DNA of 64,000 bases from Fistulifera solaris (lineage: Eukaryota > Bacillariophyta > Bacillariophyceae > Naviculales > Stauroneidaceae). Within the stretch, counting starts at the first letter, position 1. Each line of letters starts with the position of its first letter. The stretch covers positions 868,001-932,000 of the forward strand of contig AP026140.1 of NCBI GenBank assembly GCA_030295235.1, in the 5' to 3' direction. Position numbers and translations under genes: made by a program. A model generated the notes under the pieces. That model was not told where the DNA came from, did not search any database, and saw only the letters and a program-made list of their open reading frames with translations. Shown one piece after another: positions 55,344-64,000 of this stretch.

Positions 55344-57240
55344 CTAGCAGCTATTCAAAGTCTCATTTCGGTGCACCCTCAATATATCCTCTAATTCGGT
55401 AGTTATCAGCTCCGCAAACAAGCTATTCGCCCACGCAAAAGATTTTCTTGAGAAGGTAGATGGTTTCGTGGAACGAAAGCTTTCGTGCATGAGATTGTTG
55501 GTGGCCGTTCTAGCCAGCGTACTGACTGCTTGTCGCAACTCAGCATCACTTTCAGCCGTCAGTGCACGTAAAATGACCGCCATGTGCCAAATGGACGATT
55601 TCGCTGTGTGCGGAGAGCCAATTCCTTCGTTGATGCAACCATCGGGCCCTTCGCCAGCATAAAAGTAGGGGTTGCTTTTCGACAAGATGAATCTGCGTGT
55701 ATTCTTTTGAATTGACTGATCGGGATCATACTGAGGACTTGAATATTCTAAATATTCGAGGGAGAGTAATGAAGGCACATTGGCGTCGTCCATGAGGTTC
55801 TTTCCACCGCACGCATCAACTTCGTAAGCATATATTTTGCCAAAATCGTCGTGTTGAATGACACCATGGGAGTGGATACCTTTGTCGATGGAGTCAGCCA
55901 GCTCTTCGCATTGCTGAGCTCGGATATCGTCTTTTATAGAACGGAAAATCTCGGCCGTTTGGCGCAATGATACCACCATCATTTGGTTCGCCGGAATGAG
56001 ATAACCGAATTTTGTCGGATCATCAGAAGGACGAAAGCCAACCCAAACAAGCCCATCCCCTTTACAAACAGGCTGCCCTTTACCGTTGTGCGGGAGTTCG
56101 GGATATCGATAAAGCGACTCGTCATGATTCTGTTCTCTCACCACCGTTTGCAAAATCAGATCAACTCCCCGGATCCAGCTCCCATCCAAAGCCAACATCG
56201 GTCGATTGTGTTGTTGATAAAATTGGAATAGCTTGTATGATAACCGCAAATGATACGCCAGATTATCCAACTCGAAATTGTGCATGGCGACATGAATGGT
56301 TCGACCGGATTGGTAGTCCCAGTCCGTCAACCGCTGCTTGTTCACAAAATCGAAATCCAAAAACAGTCGAAAGGATGTAGCATACGGGTCGGCCTGTATG
56401 AATAAGGACTGTCGTCGTAAAAGTCCCTCCACGAGATGCAGCAGATAGTCGGATTGTGACAGAAGAGGAATGTAGGGATGGACCTGTGCGGAGGAATCTC
56501 GCAACCACATGAGTTCAATGTCTCCCGTTATGACATATGTGGTTCCATCCGACAAGGGAAACGTCGTCTGTTCGAGTGTGAAGGCGTACGAGTTGTCAAA
56601 AATGTCCGCTAATGTGTCCAGCCCCGCTTGGCGGAGTTGCTGGCTGATCTGATGTTGGTGCCGTCGGAGAGGAGCCGGAACAATCAAATTCCCTACTTGC
56701 ATCCCGATATGTTGCATTTGTTGCGTTAGCTTTTGTTGATACGTTCCTACATCTGGTGCTAATTGAAAGTCTTTGACTTGTGTTTTGGCCTCCTCGAAAA
56801 CGACTTGACGATATTTTTGATACAAAGGATCCTGCGTATCTTCCCAGAAGATCCCATTCGATTGATAGCGATATTGATGTTCCGCTGGAACGTCAGCGGG
56901 TAATCCGAAGAGATAGGAAGGCTTTGTATTGTTCCTCCTAACGGCGTGTCCGAAAGTGTATCCGATAGGTGTCGCATGAGAAGATGAATGGCTAACTCGA
57001 AGGTTAGCTGTTGTCGATGGTGTTGCCTTCTTGGGTTTCGTCTTTGTGCGTAACTGGAGTCTCTGCGATACTCTCACACGAGTTTTGTCCAAATAGGCCG
57101 CATGATCGAACAGGGCACCGAACAAGAAGATCAAAACTGCGATCCAAAACACCAGCAATCCCCCCGCAAACAATTATAGCCAGCGTCACACACCTCGATC
57201 GATAGGGCTTGCGCTCATGCCGTTTCCACAATCGTCTCAT
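55344..57240 (-). CDS. GH125 exo-alpha-1,6-mannosidase, type II membrane form
   Basis: About 631 residues from the ATG at 57240. The basic head MRRLWKRHERKPYR and a span (VCGGLLVFWIAVLIFLFGA) anchor it. The catalytic domain keeps the family motifs: GDIELMWLRDSSAQVHPYIPLL, DACGGKNLMDDANVPSLLSL, EGIGSPHTAKSSIWHMAVILRALT. GH125 enzymes remove alpha-1,6-linked mannose, so a role in N-glycan trimming in the secretory pathway is likely by inference. An extra G in the six-base run complementary to 57160-57165 splits the head from the rest. Near the C-terminus it has about twelve residues (STKPSTFSRKSF) absent from copy 1. Confidence 0.9.
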
Positions 57241-57823
57241 GAAGAAAATATTGTTTTTGTGCTGTTTGTTGCTGCTGGAATGAAGCAGCCACAATAGACA
57301 TTAATTGGTTACGAGAAAATGGCTCCATGCGGATTGAGAAGCGACGCCACACGACACGCAAAGACCTTTTTTCGGGGGGCAAAATAAGCCACATACCTGG
57401 TAAACACCTTGACTGTGAGCGAATCCGTGACTACTGGTGAGACAAAAATCGTTTTTGAGAGATAGTAACGGAAAACAGCAACGTCAGAATCTATGCATCA
57501 TACCCATCGACATAATAAGTCGTCCGTATACTTTAGTCACGGAGATTGCTTGATCGTTGTTGAATTTTACCGAAGACGCATCTTGGTCTTCAAAAAGCTA
57601 AATGAGACTTAGTTTGGTTATTATTATAATTAGTCGTTATGAATTTTTACTCGGGTGATTTTCGCTTATGAGGTTTGTAAATCATTCTGCTTGGGTTATG
57701 AACGGACAATGATGTGATTATGAAAGAAGGGGGAAAGGTCCTTTTTCTTGAGTGCTCTGGACAGGAGTGGTTTTATGAATCATTGTTCCTGTACCAGAAT
57801 TATGAAATTTTGTTATGAAACTT
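57241..57823. other. Intergenic, about 580 bp
   Basis: Lies between the GH125 gene start and the 3' end of the HMG-box gene. One TACCTGGTA 9-mer sits at 57394. Nothing coding is recognised. Confidence 0.5.
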
Positions 57824-59830
57824 TCATGTTGGGCCACGGTTGAAAAAGGCGGATGTTAAAAAGTCAATTGTGTCGTCATCAAGTCGTTGACTCAGCGAAT
57901 GTAAAGAGGTATCGACCAACGCATCTTCCTCGCGGGCAATTCGTGGCGTGCTACTTGGGAGACGACTTGCTGGGGATGGACTAGAAAACACGCGCCTTTC
58001 GTGGGCAGCATGGAGAGTTGCTGGATTATGAAAATAGGGTCCACCTGGAGGGGGTGGAGAAGGGTGATATGGATGAGGGTTGTTGTGACGAGAAGGTGGC
58101 AGAGAAGGAGGGTGCATCCGATTCTGATAGGTGGAATATCCCCAAAGATCCTGTGAGGCATGACCACCAAAAGTCCGACCGGTAGGACGCAATAAAGCAG
58201 GAGGCGCAGGGAGCATTTGACCGGGGAATCGACCCGAATGGAGAGGCGAGCTATGCGACTCGCCAAACAAGGAAGCACGGGTCCGACGCAAATCCTCGAG
58301 CTCCCTCTGAATGTTGGCCATGTCATTCGCCAAGCGGGAGTGCGCATGGACCGCCTGGCCTGGCGAATCAATCGGACTGTTTTCTGCAGAAAAGGGAAGA
58401 CCCTCCATGGTTGTAATGGCAGGAGAGCCAGGAAGAAATGCCTCATTCAAATGAGCGGGATGGAATGTACTCTCAGACGCCTCTGGTTCAGAATGATGTC
58501 GCCGTGCATCCACCTGCATTGTTAATTCGGAGGATGCAGTTCGAGCTGATTCATCGTTAAGGGTATCAATATACTTTGGAACCGCTGGCTTCTTCGTAGC
58601 TTCAGAGTGATCTGATTCCTCGGCTACGGATGATCGAAACCAAGTAGCCGGATAAGCTCCACCTTCAACTGGTTCTAGACTCAGCATCGACTTGTCCGAC
58701 GGAACTGATGCAACAGAAGCCACCGACATGGTAGATTCGTGCTTGCTTTCACTCTTCGAATCTGGACTATCCTTCGTTTTTCCCTTTTCCATCTTTTTTC
58801 TGGTCGATACGCCACTGTGCGACAGCTTCATCATACTTTGCCTTTTCTCGCCCTGCTATATCCAGATATGGTGCTTTGGATGCAGGATCGAGCTCGTTCC
58901 ATTTGGCAGCAATAGACTTGGCCAAATTGGCGAACCCGATACCGAGAGACACCCTCCTCCTCCTCCGTTTCTTCTTTACAGGCTTTCCGTCCGAAGGTCC
59001 TGCTGGTTCGGGGCCTGTCTGGTCAGGTAATCTTTGTGCAAGTTGTCGATTCGCCTCTGGATTAGCAGCCGTGCCTACAGAACCGAGTATGCGTTCCCTT
59101 TCGTCTTTGAAAAACAAGTTATATGCACTGAGCGGTCGCTTGGGCATATCTTTTGGCTTTTCCAAGGTACGGCAGGAGATTTTCGCTTACGTTTCGGCTG
59201 CGCCTGTGCACCTGATCCGTGTGGATCATTAACTGTTTTGGCTTTCGACATGCTATCCATTGGCGTACAACTATTCGTCTGACCAGACTGCCCCCATGGT
59301 TGGAGTTGAGGATGAGGTTGTGAGGCCGTCCGTTCGAAGGCTCCGATGCTTTCGGAGGATTTGCTCAACCAGACGGAACGAAGAAAAACGTGACACTGGA
59401 AAGATGGACGTTAGATTTTGCTTAGTGCCCTGACGGTTTTTATCATAGCCCCTAGCGTCTACTTAAGTCTTTCCTCTGCTAAGTACCATTAGGGGGCAAT
59501 AATCGTTTGATTAGTCCCCAGTTAGTCACTTAGAAGATCCTCTTGCGGGAAATCGCTAAAATGACATACCAAACGAGCAACGAAAAGAATGTTGCCCTGT
59601 GGAAGTAGCGCAGAAATCCGTTGGCTTGAGTACTTAAGGATAGATAGTGTGACGACATATTCCCCGATCGCCTAAGGTTTGGGCGTAATAAGTACTCCGT
59701 ACCTGGTAACGGCGGAAGTCAAACGCAAATCAATCATGAACTCACGTCTGAAGTTAAAGAATAGTGCCAATTGACCACGAATCATTTGACTTGCCATTAA
59801 TTCTTCATTTGTAAATCCACTTCGGTGCAT
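57824..59830 (-). CDS. Second HMG-box protein with an interrupted box
   Basis: The main exon (57824-59395) encodes the HMG box, MPKRPLSAYNLFFKDERERIL, then about 45 Pro/Gly/Lys-rich residues, then GFANLAKSIAAKWNELDPASKAPYLDIAGREKAKYDEAVAQW. A long Ser/His/Pro-rich tail with repeated PPSxxR-type patches follows. Frame breaks lie at 59157-59160 (missing A) and 58794-58799 (extra A). A likely 5' exon (59746-59830, MHRSGFTNEELMASQ, GTGAGT donor) joins to the acceptor at 59395 if one T in the run near 59386 is extra, giving about 551 residues. That exon is an inference. The design matches the HMG-box gene at 23650-25147, so the two are paralogues. Confidence 0.7.
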
Positions 59831-60645
59831 GATTGAGGAGATTAAACGATCTGCAAGCCAATAAGCAAAGTGAACGTCTCGTTCTCTCGCTTTCTAAAGC
59901 TTCTTTCCCTTGGATGCCCCTTTGTCAATCGATCAGCAAAGAACAGATCTACGATGACAGAAATACTACTCCGTTTAGAAGAGAGATTGATCCAGACAGA
60001 CGAGTTAGTTTTATAGTCTTTACTCAGCAACCCATCCAGAAACGTTTTCAATGCTAATGGCAATGCGATCGTCGATCAGGGAAGTCTTTGCGAATGGCTT
60101 GATCATTGCGAGCCGATCAAAGCTAATATTTAATGGATGAGCGAATCATGATATCAACCGGCAGATCCTGTCGAGTAACACAATCGTTCATGGAGGTTAT
60201 GCGCTCCAACATGTATGAGGCGTTTTTCATCGTTTTGTGAGGCATTGTAAGTGACGTAGGATAAAAACATTTCTAGAATTTCTAGTTTATAATAAACTTT
60301 CCCTTGCATCAAGGAATAAGAGTCCTTGTCGAAAGGCGGTACGAGAGGGTGCCGTACCAACGTACCAATGAGTTATAGCTTATAGGTGGTGCATTAGTAC
60401 AAATGGACAAGCCGGGTCGTGTGCCGTACTCCTAGCGCCAGTACCGGTGAGTCTTACCATGAAACTTGCTTTTTCTTCCACTTTCCACGTCATCATCGCA
60501 ATTGCCATTAAGGTTTATTTATTATAAGCGCATGCGATACGATAAAGATCAAAAGGAAGCCCTCGTCTTCGACTTCAGATGAAACCACTTACAATTACAA
60601 GTACTCTATTTGAAATCATCAAAACAGTGCACACTGCTTTTCATC
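59831..60645. other. Intergenic upstream of the dehydrogenase array
   Basis: About 800 bp without a recognised gene. Small frames here lack features and I found no tRNA. Confidence 0.5.
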
Positions 60646-61636
60646 ATGGGAATAATCACATCCAAAGAAAGCGCTCCGAAATGGTTTGACGGCTTCGTCG
60701 AGCTACTCCCCTGATTTACAAGGAAAAGTGATTGCTGTAACTGGCTGCACAACAGGATTGGGCTACGTCTTTGCGCGCACTTGCATTCAGAAGAATGCTG
60801 CCGCGGTGATTCTGCTAAATCGATCCTCCGAACGAGCCGAAGCTGCTGAAAAGTCTTTGAAAGAGCATGTCAATTCGGACAAGACTGTCGTAGAAACGAT
60901 CGCTTGTGACCTGCAAGACTTTGCTTCTGTACGGAAAGCGGCGGCTCAGCTTAAAGAAAAATACGACGCTGTGGACGTTTTGTGTAACAATGCCGGAATT
61001 ATGGCGTTTCCCGATGAAGCGACCGTCGACGGATACGATGTTCAAATGCAGACGAATCATTTATCGCATTTCTTGTTGACAAAGGAACTCTTTCCTTTGT
61101 TGCAAAGAGCGAAGGAGAGACGTGGGTCGGCTCGCATCGTAAACCATTCGTCGTTCATGCGGAATCGACCTCAGACACCTCTCGAAAAGAAGTACATGGA
61201 AAAGAAGGGTGGCGATCTTGGAGGATCAGGCTCTATTGCGATGTGGGAAAGATATCATCAAACCAAGCTCGCCAACTCTGTTTTCACAAGCGCTTTACAA
61301 GATCGTCTGAAAGGATCGGGTATCCTTGCCAATGTAGCGGCACCGGGGTATTCGTATACGGACCTGCAATCCACTTCGCCGGCTATGAGTGGCTTCTTGC
61401 TTTGGTCCAGACCATTTATGTCACAGTCGGTCGCCGACGGATGCATGCCATTACTGGCAGCTGCATTCCTCCCATCCTCAAGTACGACCGAAAAGACGAT
61501 GATCTGGGAACCGTGTCGTATGCGATTGACAGGCCCTGCAGCTGAATATGAATTGGAAGAAATGTCGACAAAGAAAGAATATCAAGACATGTTGTGGGCT
61601 GCCTCCGAAGAAGCGTGCGGAAAATTTGACATCTAA
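60646..61636 (+). CDS. Short-chain dehydrogenase/reductase, tandem copy 1
   Basis: About 329 residues from the ATG at 60646. MGIITSKES has the N-myristoylation pattern (Gly2, Ser6). The Rossmann start is VIAVTGCTTGLGYVFA (TGxxxGxG). NNAGIMAF, then IVNHSSF and YHQTKLAN follow, giving the catalytic Ser, Tyr and Lys. VAAPGYSYTDL comes next. The closest pattern is the retinol dehydrogenase/WWOX/protochlorophyllide-reductase-like branch of classical SDRs. The substrate is unknown. An extra base in the C run at 60708-60711 creates a stop (LLP then TGA) before DLQGKV. Removing one C restores ELLPDLQGKV, as in copy 3. It lies 506 bp upstream of copy 2, same strand. Confidence 0.9.
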
Positions 61637-62142
61637 TACGGGCTTCTTTTGAATAGATCCCGTCACAGCAGGTGTAAGCAGGCTCAATGGACAGGCCCCT
61701 TAAAAATCGGAATATATTATGAAAATACCTGGTACACATCCATAGAAGAAAGTCATTTATTCAGTTTATTTGCTCGCAAGCTTGCCACGAATACAGGATA
61801 CTTGCATTTGCCGAGGTAAAGCGTTAACTATACTGCATAAACGTTAGATATCTTGCGTTTACATGAAAGTTGGGGTAATTGCGAATTGATTGGACACGTC
61901 AGGCCTATGGCCGGTATTCTCAACTTGAGAATCTAAGCGATACACGACGCTAGAAAGGGAAATTCGATAATTGATAGAATGGTAACAACAAAGAGTGACT
62001 TCACATTTTCCGAGTTCCGAAATCTCGATTTAGAAAACGAAGAATAGAACTCCAGAAGAAGAGACCCATTCTCAACCCTCGAAATCAAAGTGCAAAGAAA
62101 AGGTCGCCACAAAGTCCGTTCCAATCGAGCAATATAATTACC
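61637..62142. other. Intergenic between tandem dehydrogenases
   Basis: About 500 bp with one TACCTGGTA 9-mer at 61726. It presumably holds the promoter of copy 2. Confidence 0.5.
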
Positions 62143-63127
62143 ATGGGACTCATCACATCGAAAGAAAGCGCACCGAAATGGTTTGGCAATTTCGCGGAGC
62201 AACTCCCCGGATTTGCAAGGCAAAGTGATTGCCGTCACCGGCTGCACAACCGGCCTCGGTTACATCTTTGCACGCACGTGCGTCCAGAAACATGCCACCG
62301 CGGTGATTCTGTTGAATCGCTCTTCTGAACGAGCCGAAGCCGCGGAAAAGTCGTTGCGGGAAATCGCCAGCCCCGACACTACCGTCGTCACCATCACGTG
62401 CGATCTTCAAGACTTTGGTTCCGTTCGCAAAGCGGCGACCCAGTTGAAAGAAAAGTACGATACCTTGGATGTTTTGTGCAATAACGCCGGAATCATGGCA
62501 TTTCCCGATCAAGCCACTGCGGACGGCTGTGACGTGCAGATGCAAACCAATTTCTTGTCGCATTTCTTGTTGACGAAAGAATTGTTTCCGTTGTTGCAAA
62601 ATGCCAAGACGAAACATGGTTCGGCTCGTATCGTCAATCATTCTTCCTTTGTGCGGTTTCGCCCGAAAACACCCTTCGACACGAAGTATCTGGAGAAAAA
62701 GGGAGGTAATTTGGGTGGCTCCGGCTCCATGGCCATGTGGGAGCGGTATCATCAATCGAAGTTGGCTGTCGCTGTATTTGCCAGCGCATTGCACGATCGA
62801 TTGCAAGGATCGGGGATCGAAGTGACCGTGGCGGCTCCCGGGTATTCGTATACCGATTTACAATCCAGTTCTCCGGGTATGAGCGGATTTCTTTGGTCGC
62901 GAGCTTTCATGGCGCAATCGGTGGCCGATGGATGCATGCCGTTATTGTCGGCGGCTTTCTTACCATCCTCAAGCTCTCAAGATAACTTGAAGATCTGGGA
63001 ACCGCGTCGTTTCCGAATGTCGGGTCCTGCCGTCGAATATGATCTCGAAGAAATGTCCACGAAGAAAGAGTATCAAAATCAATTGTGGGCTGCCTCCGAA
63101 AACGCGTGCGGGAAATTTAATTTGTAA
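62143..63127 (+). CDS. Short-chain dehydrogenase/reductase, tandem copy 2
   Basis: About 327 residues from the ATG at 62143, closely similar to copy 1 throughout. MGLITSKESAPKWF keeps the myristoylation pattern. TGCTTGLGY, NNAGIMAF, NHSSF, YHQSKLAV and AAPGYSYTDL retain the cofactor and catalytic residues. The C-terminal EEMSTKKEYQNQLWAASENACGKF is shared by both complete copies. An extra base in the C run at 62205-62208 shifts the frame at the same codon as in copy 1. Removing one C gives EQLPDLQGKV. Base choice is more GC-rich at third positions than in copy 1, so the two copies are not a very recent duplication. Confidence 0.9.
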
Positions 63128-63410
63128 AATAAATACGTGTTACCGATCGCTTGTGCGTCGCACAGTTGTTCAGCGTATGACTACTTTTTTATCGTTCATC
63201 ATCACCGTTTTGCTGATAACCATTCATGCGGTCTTAATAAATAGATTGCGTTATGAATTATGAACTACTCCGAGATGCGAATGTCATGCAAAGAAAAAAA
63301 AAAAGAAAAAGGAGCTCATTTGTTTAGGGTTCGAGGTCACCACGGAAAAGGTTACTATCCGCCAGAATGTAGATTACCTTTTTCACTAACCCAGAATGTA
63401 CTCCACCCAA

Positions 63411-63611
63411 TCACAGTCGTTCAGAATGTTCTTGCCAGCCGACTTTCGGCCAAAAAGGAAAAGTAGAAAAACGCCAACCGAACGAGTGAGCCACATAAAT
63501 GGACAAGGCTCCGATGAGGAAAAGACCTACAATTAATATATCATCATCATCATCGAACGGGTCGGCAAAGATGGCTTGCACGGCAAATGCGATCGTCTGT
63601 AAAGAATTCAT
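63411..63611 (-). CDS. Possible small membrane protein of 66 residues
   Basis: From an ATG at 63611, a frame encodes an amphipathic start, a run of five Asp, one clean membrane span (ILIVGLFLIGALSIYVAH) and an aromatic C-terminus ending WQEHSERL. The composition is more protein-like than other small frames in the spacers. It is divergent from copy 3 of the dehydrogenase. I recognise no family, and a chance frame cannot be excluded. Confidence 0.4.
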   Translation of the reverse strand: MNSLQTIAFAVQAIFADPFDDDDDILIVGLFLIGALSIYVAHSFGWRFSTFPFWPKVGWQEHSERL

Positions 63612-63802
63612 GGCTGTATATATAAAGATGGCGATTGTGTGACGCTCGATAACGAGATCAATTGCCCCTGGTCGATGATGATTCGCATGATGCGAATCAT
63701 TGCAATTCGCATGGAAGGAAATTCGACTACGATGATTCAGAAAACAGTTCCTCAAAATTGAATTTTTTGTGTCAAAATTCATAATCAGAAAGATATTACA
63801 CC

Positions 63803-64000
63803 ATGGGATTGATTCCATCAAAAGACAGCTCAACTTCCTTCGAAGCATTTGTCGAGCAACTCCCCGATCTACAAGGCAAAATTATTGCTATTACGGGTTG
63901 TACGACCGGTTTGGGCTATGTATTTGCCGAAACGTGCGTGAAAAAGAATGCAGATACAGTTCTTTTGTTGAATCGCCCGTCGGAGCGTGCGGACCAAGCC
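63803..64000 (+). CDS. Short-chain dehydrogenase/reductase, tandem copy 3, cut by window end
   Basis: The first 66 residues are visible. MGLIPSKDSSTSF again has Gly2 and Ser6. EQLPDLQGKIIAITGCTTGLGYVFAETC continues in one clean frame, with CTCCCCGAT where copies 1 and 2 are shifted. It is therefore the reference for the other two. Residues after SERADQA lie outside the window. Confidence 0.88.
   Translation, partial: MGLIPSKDSSTSFEAFVEQLPDLQGKIIAITGCTTGLGYVFAETCVKKNADTVLLLNRPSERADQA

Overview
The window is a gene-dense piece of a nuclear genome from a photosynthetic stramenopile, most likely a diatom. The clearest sign is a set of nucleus-encoded plastid proteins whose signal peptides end in an ASAF-like motif with Phe at the cleavage point: adenylate kinase (SASAF), sirohydrochlorin ferrochelatase (ANAF), an NmrA-like reductase (IHAF), the ferredoxin-thioredoxin reductase catalytic subunit (TTAF) and a PsbP-like lumen protein (WGF). 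Spliceosomal introns are few and short (about 60-210 nt). I cannot name the species.

Layout. 1-5.5 kb: a multi-pass membrane protein, a lysine-methyltransferase-like protein, ribosomal protein eS7 and DNA polymerase alpha subunit B. 6-20.4 kb: TruB-type pseudouridine synthase, an ankyrin protein, a PhyH-type dioxygenase, tRNA-Lys(TTT), condensin SMC2, a small secreted Cys-rich protein, an NmrA-like reductase, VAC14 and SF3A2. 20.9-28.3 kb: FTR catalytic subunit, adenylate kinase, a guanine-deaminase-like enzyme, an HMG-box protein, a 1.6-kb gene-free stretch, a cytochrome-b5-like protein and a CHORD protein. 28.9-37.9 kb: a membrane protein, PEX12, an ACT-domain Raf-like kinase, a PsbP-like protein, a MITE-like foldback and an unknown protein. 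38.3-50 kb: SPOUT1-type methyltransferase, a DNL zinc finger, a glycosyltransferase-like protein, a papain-type protease, SirB and condensin II CAP-D3. 50.6-64 kb: a glutaminase with a TerB-like C-terminal region, two tandem GH125 mannosidase-like genes, a second HMG-box gene and three tandem short-chain dehydrogenases, the last cut by the window end.

Most genes are unrelated housekeeping neighbours, not pathway clusters. SMC2 and CAP-D3 belong to the same complex (condensin II). FTR, adenylate kinase, SirB, PsbP-like and the NmrA-like reductase all act in the plastid.

Main caution: about 20 genes need one or more single-base corrections, nearly all in short homopolymers, to read through conserved protein. 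I count about 32. This looks like uncorrected consensus error rather than gene decay, so genes are given as whole loci with the frame breaks noted. Exon joins come from GT-AG sites plus protein family continuity, and lengths of broken genes assume the break is repaired.
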